Shown here one piece after another: positions 28,646 to 36,856 of a stretch of 60,243 bases of DNA; within the stretch, counting starts at the first letter, position 1, and each line of letters begins with the position of its first letter. Where the stretch lies: assembly GCF_018122625.2 (NCBI RefSeq), contig NZ_JAGQFT020000015.1:1-60243 (forward strand), read 5' to 3'. Origin of the DNA: Coralloluteibacterium stylophorae. Its GTDB lineage: Bacteria > Pseudomonadota > Gammaproteobacteria > Xanthomonadales > Xanthomonadaceae. The notes beneath the pieces are model-generated. The model saw nothing but the letters and a program-made list of their open reading frames with translations, had not been told where the DNA came from and did no database searches. Made by a program: the position numbers and the translations under genes.

Positions 28646-30535
28646 TCAGCCGAGCAGCAGGCGGTTGACGCGCTGCACGTAGGCCGCCGGGTCCTCCAGC
28701 TGCGCACCCTCGGCGATCTGCGCCTGCTCGAACAGCAGCAGGGACAGATCCTGTGCCGTCGCCTCGTCCGCGGTGCCGATCCGCTGCACCAGCGGATGCT
28801 GCGCATTGATCTCCAGCGACGGCTGCGTGCCCGGCACCATCTGCCCGGCGGCCTTGAGCAGGCGCTGCATGTGCAGGGCCATGTCGTACTCGCCGAGCAC
28901 CAGGCAGGAGGCGGAATCGGTCAGGCGGCTGGAGACCTTGACCTCCTTCACCCGCTCGCCGAGCGCGGCCTTGATCTTCTCCACCACCGGCTCCGCCGCC
29001 TTGGCCGCTTCCTCGCGCTTCGCCCTGGTCCCGGCGTCGTCGGCACCCTCGAGCGCGTCGAGGTCGAGCTCGCCCTTGGCGACGTTGCGGAACGGCTTGT
29101 CGGCGAAGCGGGTCAGGTAGCCGGCCATCCACTCGTCGATGCGCTCGTGCATGAGCAGCACCTCGATGCCGCGCGCCTTGAGCGCCTCGAGCTGCGGGCT
29201 GTTCCTGGCCGCGTTCCAGCCGTCGGCGGTGAGGTAGTAGATCGCGTCCTGCCCCGGCTTCATCCGCTCGACGTACTGCTCCAGCGCGACCAGCTCGTCG
29301 GGGCCCGCGCTCTGCGTCGACGGGAAGCGCAGCAGCTTCATCAGGCGCTCGGCGGACGAGGGATCGTCGGCGACGCCCTCCTTCAGCACGCCGCCGAACT
29401 CCTTCCAGAAGCCGGCGTACCGCTCCGGCTCCTCGCGCGCCAGCTTCTCGAGCAGGTCGATCGCGCGCTTGGTCAGCGCGCCCTTGATGCGCTCGACCTG
29501 GCGGCTGGACTGCAGCAGCTCGCGGCTGACGTTGAGCGGCAGGTCGTCGGAGTCGACCACGCCGCGCACGAAGCGCAGGTAGGGCGGCAGCATCTGCTCG
29601 GCCGCGTCCATGATGAAGACGCGCTTGATGTAGAGCTTCAGGCCCTTGCGCTCGTCGCGGCCGCCGCCCATGAAGTCGAACGGCGCCTTGGCCGGCACGT
29701 ACAGCAGCGAGGTGAAGTTCTGGTTGCCCTCGACCCGGTTGTGCGTCCACACCAGCGGGTCGCCGAAGTCGCCGGAGACGTGCTTGTAGAAGGCCTTGTA
29801 CTCGTCGTCGCTGATCTCGCTGCGCGCGCGCGTCCACAGCGCGGTCGCCTCGTTCACCGTCTCGAGCTCGTCGCTCTCGTCCCCGTCGCCCTCCTCGCCC
29901 GCCTTCTCCGCCGGCAGGCGGATCGGGAAGTCGATGTGCTCGGAGTACTTGTGCACCAGGCTCCTGAGCTTCCAGCCGTTGAGGTACTCGTCCTCGCCCT
30001 CGCGCAGGTGCAGGACGATGGTCGTGCCGCGGGTCGCCCTGTCGGCGCCGGCCAGGGTGAACTCGCCGTCGGCCGAGGACTCCCAGGTCCAGGCCTCGTC
30101 GCTGCCGGCGCGGCGCGAGGTCACGCTGACCCGGTCGGCGACGATGAAGGCGGAATAGAAGCCGACGCCGAACTGGCCGATGAGCTGGGCGTTGGACTTG
30201 TCGTTCTCGCTCAGGTTCTCGAGGAACTTCTTCGTGCCCGAGCGCGCGATCGTGCCGAGGTGCTCGGCGAGCTCGTCGCGGCTCATGCCGATGCCGTTGT
30301 CGGCGATGGTGACGGTGCGGGCATCCGCATCGAAGCGGATGTCGATGGCCAGCGTGCTGTCGTCGCCGAGCAGCTCCGGCTGCCTGATCGCCTCGAAGCG
30401 CAGCTTGTCGCAGGCGTCGGAGGCGTTGGACACCAGCTCGCGCAGGAAGATGTCCTTGTTGGAGTACAGCGAGTGGATGACGAGGTGCAGAACCTGCTTC
30501 ACCTCGGCCTGGAAGGCATGGGTCTCGACGGTCAT
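28646..30535 (-). CDS. htpG: chaperone protein HtpG (Hsp90)
   Basis: A 629-residue ATP-dependent cytosolic chaperone of normal length. The GHKL ATPase N-domain shows FLRELVSNASDACDKLRFE (residues about 26-44), the ADNGIGMS motif near 83-90 and GQFGVGFYSAF near 120-130. The middle domain includes GVVDSDDLPLNVSRE. A C-terminal dimerisation domain is present. The ATG at 30535 (MTVETHAFQAEVKQVL) matches the family start; upstream in-frame codons are not conserved. It stands alone, with a convergent terminator downstream and a repeat cluster upstream. Confidence 0.98.
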   Translation of the reverse strand: MTVETHAFQAEVKQVLHLVIHSLYSNKDIFLRELVSNASDACDKLRFEAIRQPELLGDDSTLAIDIRFDADARTVTIADNGIGMSRDELAEHLGTIARSGTKKFLENLSENDKSNAQLIGQFGVGFYSAFIVADRVSVTSRRAGSDEAWTWESSADGEFTLAGADRATRGTTIVLHLREGEDEYLNGWKLRSLVHKYSEHIDFPIRLPAEKAGEEGDGDESDELETVNEATALWTRARSEISDDEYKAFYKHVSGDFGDPLVWTHNRVEGNQNFTSLLYVPAKAPFDFMGGGRDERKGLKLYIKRVFIMDAAEQMLPPYLRFVRGVVDSDDLPLNVSRELLQSSRQVERIKGALTKRAIDLLEKLAREEPERYAGFWKEFGGVLKEGVADDPSSAERLMKLLRFPSTQSAGPDELVALEQYVERMKPGQDAIYYLTADGWNAARNSPQLEALKARGIEVLLMHERIDEWMAGYLTRFADKPFRNVAKGELDLDALEGADDAGTRAKREEAAKAAEPVVEKIKAALGERVKEVKVSSRLTDSASCLVLGEYDMALHMQRLLKAAGQMVPGTQPSLEINAQHPLVQRIGTADEATAQDLSLLLFEQAQIAEGAQLEDPAAYVQRVNRLLLG

Positions 30536-30653
30536 GGTGGCAGTCGGATGGAGTGGAAGACTGCAGCCGGAGGTGGGACGCACGGGTGCCGTTTTCAAGC
30601 GCACGGGCCAGTGCGAGTGGCTCGGGTTCGAGCCCGGCGCCGGACGTCGATCC

Positions 30654-30827
30654 GTAGGAGCGGCTTCAGCCGCGACCTGTGGAGAAGGGCTTCAACGCCG
30701 ACGGGCCTCGACGCCACGCAGTCGGGGCTGAAGCCCCTCCCACCTCCAGCCGCCGCCGCATGTCCCCATGCCCCCGGGTGCCCTGAGCCCTGTGCCCCCG
30801 CCCGGTCGCGGCTGAAGCCGCTCCTAC
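30654..30827. repeat. REP-like palindromic repeat cluster (REPIN/BIME type)
   Basis: Copy A at 30654-30676 reads GTAGGAGCGGCTTCAGCCGC(GAC). A degenerate same-direction copy is at 30678-30701. A degenerate inverted copy is at 30722-30744. An exact inverted copy of A is at 30805-30827. Each carries an internal GCGGCTTCAGCCGC-type palindrome. This is the abundant 'GTAGGAGCGGC' extragenic repeat known in Lysobacteraceae and pseudomonads. It fills the htpG-rplS gap (30536-30918), which holds no gene. Confidence 0.85.
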
Positions 30828-30918
30828 AGGAGGCCGACTACCGGCACGCCCGGGGCCATCCCGCAGAAACGCGAACGGCCACCCGGAGGTGGCCGTTCGG
30901 CGACGCGCTGGAGCCGGA

Positions 30919-31317
30919 TTATTCGGCGGCAGCGGCGGCGGCCTGTGCAGCGGCCGAGGCGCGCGCGGTGGCGGCCAGGTCTTCCTTGATGCGCGCCTTC
31001 TTGCCCTCGAGGCCGCGCAGGTAGTACAGCTTGCCGGCGCGGACCTTGCCGCGGCGCTTGACCTCGACCGAGTCGATCAGCGCGCTGTGGACCTGGAATA
31101 CGCGCTCGACGCCGAAGCCATGCGAGATCTTGCGCACGGTGAAGGCGGAATTGAGGCCGGCGTTCTTCTTGCCGATGACCACGCCCTCGTAGGCCTGGAC
31201 GCGCTCGCGGTTGCCTTCCTTCACCTTCACGTTGACGACGACGGTGTCGCCGGGGCCGAAATCAGGCAGCTGGCGCTGGATCTGAGCGGCTTCGAATTCC
31301 TGGATGAGCTTGTTCAT
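30919..31317 (-). CDS. rplS: 50S ribosomal protein L19
   Basis: A 132-residue ribosomal protein at the 30S-50S interface. Family sequence includes [27 protein letters not shown] (split in the middle for brevity) and [18 protein letters not shown]. The alanine-rich C-terminal tail ([17 protein letters not shown]) is a xanthomonad-type extension. The start is MNKLIQEF at 31317. It is the last gene of the rpsP-rimM-trmD-rplS operon. Confidence 0.98.
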   Translation of the reverse strand: MNKLIQEFEAAQIQRQLPDFGPGDTVVVNVKVKEGNRERVQAYEGVVIGKKNAGLNSAFTVRKISHGFGVERVFQVHSALIDSVEVKRRGKVRAGKLYYLRGLEGKKARIKEDLAATARASAAAQAAAAAAE

Positions 31318-31407
31318 GACGGTCACCGACCTGGAGTTGTTCTGTTGCGCCCAGCGTGCCGGGGCGTCGGAAAGTCGCGCAGTATAGCGCGGGAAATCAC
31401 TGTCGCG

Positions 31408-32172
31408 CTAGGGGTTTGTGTCCCTGCCTCGCGCGGCCCGCCACTCGCGCTGGAATTCCTCCAGCAGCGTCCGGTCGACCCTGTCGAGCTGCATGCGCGC
31501 CAGCAGGTCGGGCCGCCGCAGCCAGGTCCGGCCCAGCGACTGACGGCGCCGCCAGCGTGCGATGGCGCGATGATCGCCCCCGTGCAGCACCGCGGGCACC
31601 TCGCCCAGTTCGTGCCGTTCCGGGCGCGTGTAGTGCGGGCAGTCCAGCAGGCCGTCCTCGAAGCTGTCCTGCGCGGCCGACTCGGCGTCGTTGAGCGCGC
31701 CCTCCTGCAGGCGGCCGACCGCGTCGATCACCACCGCCGCGCCGAGCTCGCCGCCGGACAGCACGTAGTCGCCGATCGAGAGCTCGTGGTCGATCTCGGC
31801 CTCGACGAAGCGCTCGTCCAGGCCTTCGTAGCGCCCGCACACCAGGATCAGACGCGGCATCGCCGCGAACGCGCGCACCCGGCGCTGGGTCAGGCGCTCG
31901 CCCTGCGGCGACAGCAGCACCACCGGCGCCGGCCGCGGGTCGGCGGCGCGCGCCGCGGCCAGCGTGGCGCGCAGCGGGTCGATCAGCATGACCATGCCCG
32001 GCCCGCCGCCGAACGGCCGCTCGTCCACGCGCCGGTAGTTGCCCGCGGCGAAGTCGCGCGGATTGTGCGCCACGACCTCCAGCAGCCCCCGCTCGCACGC
32101 ACGCCCGACCACGCCCAGCGCGGCGCTGGCGTGGATGAAGTCGGGGAACAGGGTGACGACGTCGAGGCGCAT
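31408..32172 (-). CDS. trmD: tRNA (guanine-N1)-methyltransferase TrmD
   Basis: A 254-residue SPOUT (trefoil-knot) methyltransferase forming m1G37 in tRNAs to prevent frameshifting. It starts [12 protein letters not shown]. The AdoMet-knot region contains [15 protein letters not shown] and [14 protein letters not shown] (residues about 108-145). It lies between rimM and rplS in the conserved operon. Confidence 0.97.
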   Translation of the reverse strand: MRLDVVTLFPDFIHASAALGVVGRACERGLLEVVAHNPRDFAAGNYRRVDERPFGGGPGMVMLIDPLRATLAAARAADPRPAPVVLLSPQGERLTQRRVRAFAAMPRLILVCGRYEGLDERFVEAEIDHELSIGDYVLSGGELGAAVVIDAVGRLQEGALNDAESAAQDSFEDGLLDCPHYTRPERHELGEVPAVLHGGDHRAIARWRRRQSLGRTWLRRPDLLARMQLDRVDRTLLEEFQREWRAARGRDTNP

Positions 32173-32188
32173 GGGTGGGGGGTGAAGC

Positions 32189-32309
32189 GGGAAGGGTGAG
32201 GCGGGAATGGGGAATCGGGAATGGCGGGGCCGCGCGGAGGCTTAGGACTGCGACGGAAGCCGGCGGATCATTGCCGCCCGCAGGTCCCGATTCCCGCTCC
32301 ACCCTTCCC
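32189..32309. repeat. large imperfect inverted repeat between trmD and rimM
   Basis: Arms at 32189-32208 and 32290-32309 (GGGAAGGGTGAGGCGGGAAT and its complement) match at 18 of 20 positions. They are flanked by short GGGAATCGGGAAT-type direct units. The arms could form a long stem-loop inside the polycistronic mRNA. Similar GGGAAT-rich intergenic units are frequent in xanthomonad genomes, from memory. Confidence 0.6.
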
Positions 32310-32320
32310 TCTTCCCGGCT

Positions 32321-32827
32321 CTAGAACTCCGGATCCCAGTCCACCACCATCCGCCCGGCCGCCAGGTCCACCTCGCGCACGACCTGGTCGCGGACGAAGG
32401 GGATGAGGCGCTCGCGGTCGCCGCGCACCACGATCACGTCGTTGGCGCCGGTGGCGAAGAGATGGGAAATGCGGCCCAGGGCGATGCCGTCGACGGTCGC
32501 CACCTCGATCCCCTCGAGGTCGACCCAGTAGTACTCGTCGGGCGCCGCCGCGGGCAGCGCCGAGCGCGGCACCCAGATCTCGTGCCCGATCAGGGCCTCG
32601 GCGGCATCGCGGTCGTCGACGCCCGGGAACCGGGCGACCACGTTCCTGCCGGTGTCGCGCCCGCGCACGCCGGAGACCTCGCGCTCGGCGGTGCCGGCAC
32701 GCAGGGTCCAGGGCTGGTAGCGGAAGATGGCGTCGCGGGGCTCGGTGCTCGATTCGAGCTTGAGCTCGCCGCGGAGCCCGAACACGCCGACGATCCTGCC
32801 CAGCAGGAGTCGGCGTTCGTCGGTCAT
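32321..32827 (-). CDS. rimM: ribosome maturation factor RimM
   Basis: A 168-residue protein that assists assembly of the 30S head. The N-terminal barrel starts [20 protein letters not shown] (residues about 7-26). The C-terminal PRC-like domain contains [11 protein letters not shown] and RERLIPFV, ending MVVDWDPEF. It is in the canonical position between rpsP and trmD. Confidence 0.97.
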   Translation of the reverse strand: MTDERRLLLGRIVGVFGLRGELKLESSTEPRDAIFRYQPWTLRAGTAEREVSGVRGRDTGRNVVARFPGVDDRDAAEALIGHEIWVPRSALPAAAPDEYYWVDLEGIEVATVDGIALGRISHLFATGANDVIVVRGDRERLIPFVRDQVVREVDLAAGRMVVDWDPEF

Positions 32828-32867
32828 GTCGCGAAGACCGGCCGCGTACGGGACGCGACCGAGCGCC

Positions 32868-33128
32868 TCAGGCCGCGGCCGGAGTCTGGGCGGCGGCTTC
32901 CTTCAGGAGGCCACGCACCTTGTCCGACATCTGCGCACCGTTGTTGATCCAGTGCTGCACGCGCTCGACGTCGATCTCGACGCGCTTCTCGGCACCGGCG
33001 GCGATCGGGTTGAAGTACCCCACGCGCTCGATGTTGCGGCCGTCGCGCGCGCTGCGCTGGTCGGTCACGATGATGTGGTAGAACGGACGCTTCTTGGCGC
33101 CGCCGCGGGTCAGTCGGATCTTGACCAT
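32868..33128 (-). CDS. rpsP: 30S ribosomal protein S16
   Basis: An 86-residue ribosomal protein beginning [20 protein letters not shown], with VGYFNPIA and the C-terminal [16 protein letters not shown] segment typical of S16. It is the first gene of the rpsP-rimM-trmD-rplS operon. It lies 100 bases after the stop of the class IV aminotransferase gene. Confidence 0.98.
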   Translation of the reverse strand: MVKIRLTRGGAKKRPFYHIIVTDQRSARDGRNIERVGYFNPIAAGAEKRVEIDVERVQHWINNGAQMSDKVRGLLKEAAAQTPAAA

Positions 33129-33227
33129 GGTGCTCTGCTTCCCGTGTTGCCCAGTCGCCAGGATGGCGAGGTAAGCCGCGTAGTGTAGGCCACCGGGCCA
33201 GTGGAGGAAAGCCCGGGCGACGAAGGG

Positions 33228-34022
33228 CTACAGCGGCTCGGGCGGTGCCGCCGCCCAGGCCGCCTCCACGGCTCCGATCCGCGCACCGGCCGCCGGCCAG
33301 GCGCGGTCGTCGATGCCGACGATCGCCCGGATGCCGCCTGCGTTCATGGCGAAGGCGCCGTCGAGATCGCCCAGCTCGTCCAGCCGGATCGTCCGCTCGG
33401 CGCAGGCCATGCCGCGCCGCGCCAGTCCCTCGCGGACCAGGTGCGCGGTGATGCCGGGCAGCGCCGGCGCATCCGGGAACACCGCCGTCGCGCCGTCCCA
33501 GAAGCCGATGTTCCAGGTCGTGCCCTCGGCGATGCGATCGTCGGCGTCGACGAACAGCGCGTCGTCGGCGCCGGCCAGGCGCGCCTGCCTGAGCCGGTAC
33601 AGCAGGTCGAAGGCACCGACGTGCTTGATCGCCGGCAGCGCGCGCCCATGGACGACGCTGCGCACGCGCAGCGGAGCCGCCGCTGCGGCCGGCGCTGGAT
33701 GCACCGAGACCAGCACGTCGGGCACGACCGGGCGCAGCGGGTCGCGGCGGTCGAACGCGCGGGCGAACACCGTCACGCGCAGCATCCGCTCGCCGTCGAT
33801 GCCGGCCATCGCCGCACGCATCCAGTCGCGCACCCGGCCCACGTCCAGCGCGCAACCGAACAGCGCCTGCGTGGCCGCGGCCAGGCGCGCCAGGTGCAGG
33901 CCGAGGCCGCGCGCCGCGCCGCCGGCGACGCGCAGGGTGGTGAAGTGTCCGTAGTTGACCAGCGCCGCCTGCGCGAGCGCCGCGGGCGTGGCCGCGCCGC
34001 CGTTGAGCCGGATCCGCTCCAC
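33228..34022 (-). CDS. PLP class IV aminotransferase/lyase
   Basis: A 264-residue fold-type IV PLP enzyme. The lysine for PLP is probably in LPAIKHVGAFDLLYRLR (about residues 128-144). The conserved EGTTWNIGF motif and AFAMNAGGIRAIVGID near the C-terminus match the class. It could be aminodeoxychorismate lyase (PabC), a branched-chain or a D-amino-acid aminotransferase; no residue decides between these, so no symbol is given. It starts 13 bases after the ffh stop, so it belongs to the ffh transcript, an unusual neighbour in the ffh-rpsP region. Confidence 0.85.
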   Translation of the reverse strand: MERIRLNGGAATPAALAQAALVNYGHFTTLRVAGGAARGLGLHLARLAAATQALFGCALDVGRVRDWMRAAMAGIDGERMLRVTVFARAFDRRDPLRPVVPDVLVSVHPAPAAAAAPLRVRSVVHGRALPAIKHVGAFDLLYRLRQARLAGADDALFVDADDRIAEGTTWNIGFWDGATAVFPDAPALPGITAHLVREGLARRGMACAERTIRLDELGDLDGAFAMNAGGIRAIVGIDDRAWPAAGARIGAVEAAWAAAPPEPL

Positions 34023-34035
34023 GCCGGCGCGCGCT

Positions 34036-35415
34036 TCAGCGGAACGGCATCCCGCCGCCGCCCCCGCCCATCATCCCGGCCATGCCGCGCATGCTGCGCA
34101 TCAGGCCCTTCATGCCGCCCTTGGAGAGCTTGCTCATCATCTTCTCCATCTGCATGAACTGCTTCATCAGCTTGTTCACGTCGGCCGGCGTCATGCCCGA
34201 GCCCTTGGCGATGCGCGCGCGGCGCGAGCCGTTGAGGAGCTGCGGATGGCGGCGCTCCTTCTTGGTCATGGAGTCGATGATCGCGATCATCCGCGGCACT
34301 TCCCTGCCGGTGACCTGCTGCTTGAGATGCTCGGGCACCTGGCCGATGCCGGGCAGCTTGTCCATCAGCGCATTGATGCCACCCATGCCCTGCATCTGCT
34401 GGAGCTGGTCGCGCATGTCGTTGAGGTCGAACTTCTTGCCCTTGGCGACCTTCTCGGCGAGCTTGCGCGCCTTGTCCTGGTCGACGTCGCGCTCGACCTG
34501 CTCGACCAGCGACAGCACGTCGCCCATGTCGAGGATGCGGGTGGCGATGCGGTCGGGATGGAAGACGTCGAGCCCGTCGACCTTCTCGCCGGTGCCGATG
34601 AACTTGATCGGCTTGCCGGTGATGTAGCGCACCGACAGCGCCGCGCCGCCGCGGGCGTCGCCGTCGGTCTTGGTCAGCACCACGCCGGTCAGCGGCAGCG
34701 CCTCGGCGAAGGCCTTGGCGGTGTTGGCCGCGTCCTGGCCGGTCATCGCGTCGACGGTGAACAGGGTCTCGACCGGGTCGATCGCGGCGTGCAGCGCCTT
34801 GATCTCGTCCATCATCGCCTGATCGATGGCGAGGCGGCCGGCGGTGTCGACGATCAGCGCGTCGACGTGGTTCCTGCGCGCCGCGTCGATCGCCGACTTC
34901 GCGATCGCCACCGGGCTGTCGCTGCCGAGCGAGGGGTGGAACAGCACGTCGACCTGCCTGGCCAGGGTCTCGAGCTGCTGGATCGCCGCCGGACGGTAGA
35001 CGTCGCAGCTGACCACCATGACCTTCTTCTTGCGGCGCTCCTTGAGGTGCTTGGCGAGCTTGCCGACGGTGGTGGTCTTGCCCGCGCCCTGCAGGCCGGC
35101 CATGAGGATGACCGCCGGCGCCGGCACGTTGAAGTTGAGCTCCGCGCTCTGCGCGCCCATCACCGCGGTGAGCTCGTCGCGCACGACCTTGATCAGCGCC
35201 TGGCCCGGGGTCAGGCTCTTCAGCACCTCCTGGCCGACCGCGCGCACCTTGATGCGCTCGACCACGGCCTGCACCACCGGCAGGGCGACGTCGGCCTCCA
35301 GCAGCGCGATGCGCACCTCGCGCAGGGCCTCGCGGATGTTCTCCTCGCTCAGGCGGCCGCGCCCGCGCAGGCGCTCGATGGTGCCGGACAGGCGCTGGGT
35401 CAGGGACTCGAACAT
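34036..35415 (-). CDS. ffh: signal recognition particle protein Ffh
   Basis: A 459-residue SRP54 GTPase that targets nascent membrane proteins to FtsY and SecYEG. The N-domain is followed by the G-domain with the P-loop GLQGAGKTTTVGKLA (near residues 105-119), DTAGRLA and TKTDGDARGG. The methionine-rich M-domain (LQQMQGMGGINALMDKLPG onward) binds 4.5S RNA. A glycine-rich GMMGGGGGGMPFR tail ends it. It is divergent from ypjD. Confidence 0.98.
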   Translation of the reverse strand: MFESLTQRLSGTIERLRGRGRLSEENIREALREVRIALLEADVALPVVQAVVERIKVRAVGQEVLKSLTPGQALIKVVRDELTAVMGAQSAELNFNVPAPAVILMAGLQGAGKTTTVGKLAKHLKERRKKKVMVVSCDVYRPAAIQQLETLARQVDVLFHPSLGSDSPVAIAKSAIDAARRNHVDALIVDTAGRLAIDQAMMDEIKALHAAIDPVETLFTVDAMTGQDAANTAKAFAEALPLTGVVLTKTDGDARGGAALSVRYITGKPIKFIGTGEKVDGLDVFHPDRIATRILDMGDVLSLVEQVERDVDQDKARKLAEKVAKGKKFDLNDMRDQLQQMQGMGGINALMDKLPGIGQVPEHLKQQVTGREVPRMIAIIDSMTKKERRHPQLLNGSRRARIAKGSGMTPADVNKLMKQFMQMEKMMSKLSKGGMKGLMRSMRGMAGMMGGGGGGMPFR

Positions 35416-35526
35416 GGCAACGGGTGCAGGCAGGAGGGCCGCCCATTATAGCGGTTCGCCGCTGCCGGCCCGGCGCCGGCCGCGAGAACGATTCTCGGCT
35501 TCCGGGCGCTGTGCGACACTGCCGCG

Positions 35527-36318
35527 ATGCCCTTCCTGCCCTACCTCGCCGCCGTCGCCTACCTCGTCTCGGCCGTCCTCGGCGTGCGCGCCGTGGCCGG
35601 GGGCGAGGGTCGCCTGCCGCCGGTGGCGACCGCGCTGGCGGTGGTCGCGGTGGTCCTGCACGCGACCGACCACCTGCTGGTGTGGCCGCGCGCACACGGC
35701 GCCGACCTGCACTTCTTCTCGGCGCTGTCGCTGGTCGGCCTGGGGATGGCGGCGCTGAGCACGGCGCTGGCGCGGCTGCGCAACCTCGATGCGCTGGGGG
35801 TGATCATCTACCCGCTGGCCGCGGTGATGCTGCTGCTCTACCACCACTTCGGCCACGGGCGCGAGCTCGAGCTCGACTGGCGTCTGCTGCTGCACGCGTG
35901 GCTGGCCCTGCTGGCCTACGCCACGCTCGCGATCGCGGCCCTGCTCGCGATCCTGCTGTGGCTGCAGGAACGCGCCCTGCGCCGGCGCCGGTTCGGGCCG
36001 TGGCTGCGCGCCCTGCCGCCGCTGACCCAGACCGAGACCCTGCTGTTCGACACGCTCGGCGTCGGCTTCGCCCTGCTCTCGGCGACCCTGCTGACCGGCG
36101 CGCTGTTCGTGCACGACCTGTTTTCCCAGCACCTGTGGCACAAGACCGTGCTGTCGGTGCTGTCGTGGATCGTGTTCGGCGTGCTCCTCGTCGGGCGCTG
36201 GCGCTACGGCTGGCGCGGCGCCAAGGCCGTGCGCCTGACCCTGCTGGCGATGGCGCTGCTGCTGCTGGCCTTCTTCGGCAGCAAGTTCGTGCAGGAGCTG
36301 GTCCTGGCGCAGGCCTGA
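35527..36318 (+). CDS. ypjD: YpjD/CcsA-family cytochrome c assembly membrane protein
   Basis: A 263-residue polytopic protein with about eight membrane helices. The conserved histidines of the CcsA/CcmC superfamily are seen in LLMLYHHFGH-like (LLLYHHFGHGREL), SQHLWHKTVLSVLSW and RYGWRG segments. It is the usual divergent neighbour of ffh in Gammaproteobacteria, annotated as inner membrane protein YpjD. Heme handling is inferred from the family. Confidence 0.92.
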   Translation: MPFLPYLAAVAYLVSAVLGVRAVAGGEGRLPPVATALAVVAVVLHATDHLLVWPRAHGADLHFFSALSLVGLGMAALSTALARLRNLDALGVIIYPLAAVMLLLYHHFGHGRELELDWRLLLHAWLALLAYATLAIAALLAILLWLQERALRRRRFGPWLRALPPLTQTETLLFDTLGVGFALLSATLLTGALFVHDLFSQHLWHKTVLSVLSWIVFGVLLVGRWRYGWRGAKAVRLTLLAMALLLLAFFGSKFVQELVLAQA

Positions 36319-36322
36319 GCGG

Positions 36323-36856
36323 TCAACGGATGCGCGCCAGCGCCACGTGGTCCTGGGCGATGCCGTCGCGGATCGCGCGCATGCGCAGCAGCCCCTCGCG
36401 CTGGAAGCCGTTCTTCTCCAGCACCCGCAGCGAGGCGGGATTGCCGGTGGCGACGTAGGCCGCGACGCGGCGCAGCCCGAAGGACTGCTCCGCCCACGGC
36501 AGCAGGGCCGCCACGGCCGCGCTGACGATGCCGCGTCCCCAGTGGGCCTCGCCCAGCCAGTAGCCCAGCTCGGCGGAATGCGCGAACTCGTCGCGGCCCA
36601 GGCGCAGGCCGATGCCGCCGGCCGCCGCGCCGTCGACCTCGATCGCCCAGTTCGTCGCCGGCGCCTGCACGGCGACGAAGTCGAACCAGGCCTGCGCGTC
36701 CGCCGCCGTGTAGGGGTGCGGGAAACGTGTCGACAGGAAGCGCGGCACGTTCGGGTTGTCGGCGTGGCGCAGCAGGTCGGCGGCGTCGCGCGCCGGCGCC
36801 CAGGGCCGGATCCGGCAGCCGGCGCCGAAGGCGAGCGGCAGCCGGGCCGCGCTCAT
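36323..36856 (-). CDS. GNAT-family acetyltransferase, RimJ/RimL type
   Basis: A 177-residue N-acetyltransferase domain (Acetyltransf_3). The acetyl-CoA-binding region shows ELGYWLGEAHWGRGIVSAAV (about residues 95-114) with the RGxGxA-like turn as WGRGIVSAA. The C-terminal NPASLRVLEKNGFQREGLLRM is diagnostic of the RimJ/RimL/SpeG group. The substrate is unknown; ribosomal-protein N-termini or antibiotics are possibilities. Its ATG overlaps the radA stop (ATGA), so it is co-translated with radA. Confidence 0.88.
   Translation of the reverse strand: MSAARLPLAFGAGCRIRPWAPARDAADLLRHADNPNVPRFLSTRFPHPYTAADAQAWFDFVAVQAPATNWAIEVDGAAAGGIGLRLGRDEFAHSAELGYWLGEAHWGRGIVSAAVAALLPWAEQSFGLRRVAAYVATGNPASLRVLEKNGFQREGLLRMRAIRDGIAQDHVALARIR

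Noticed and set aside
30654-30827. A CRISPR array
   Set aside because: The repeats are palindromic, in mixed orientation and degenerate, with unequal spacing. They are REP-like extragenic elements. No cas genes or regular repeat-spacer pattern were found anywhere in the window.
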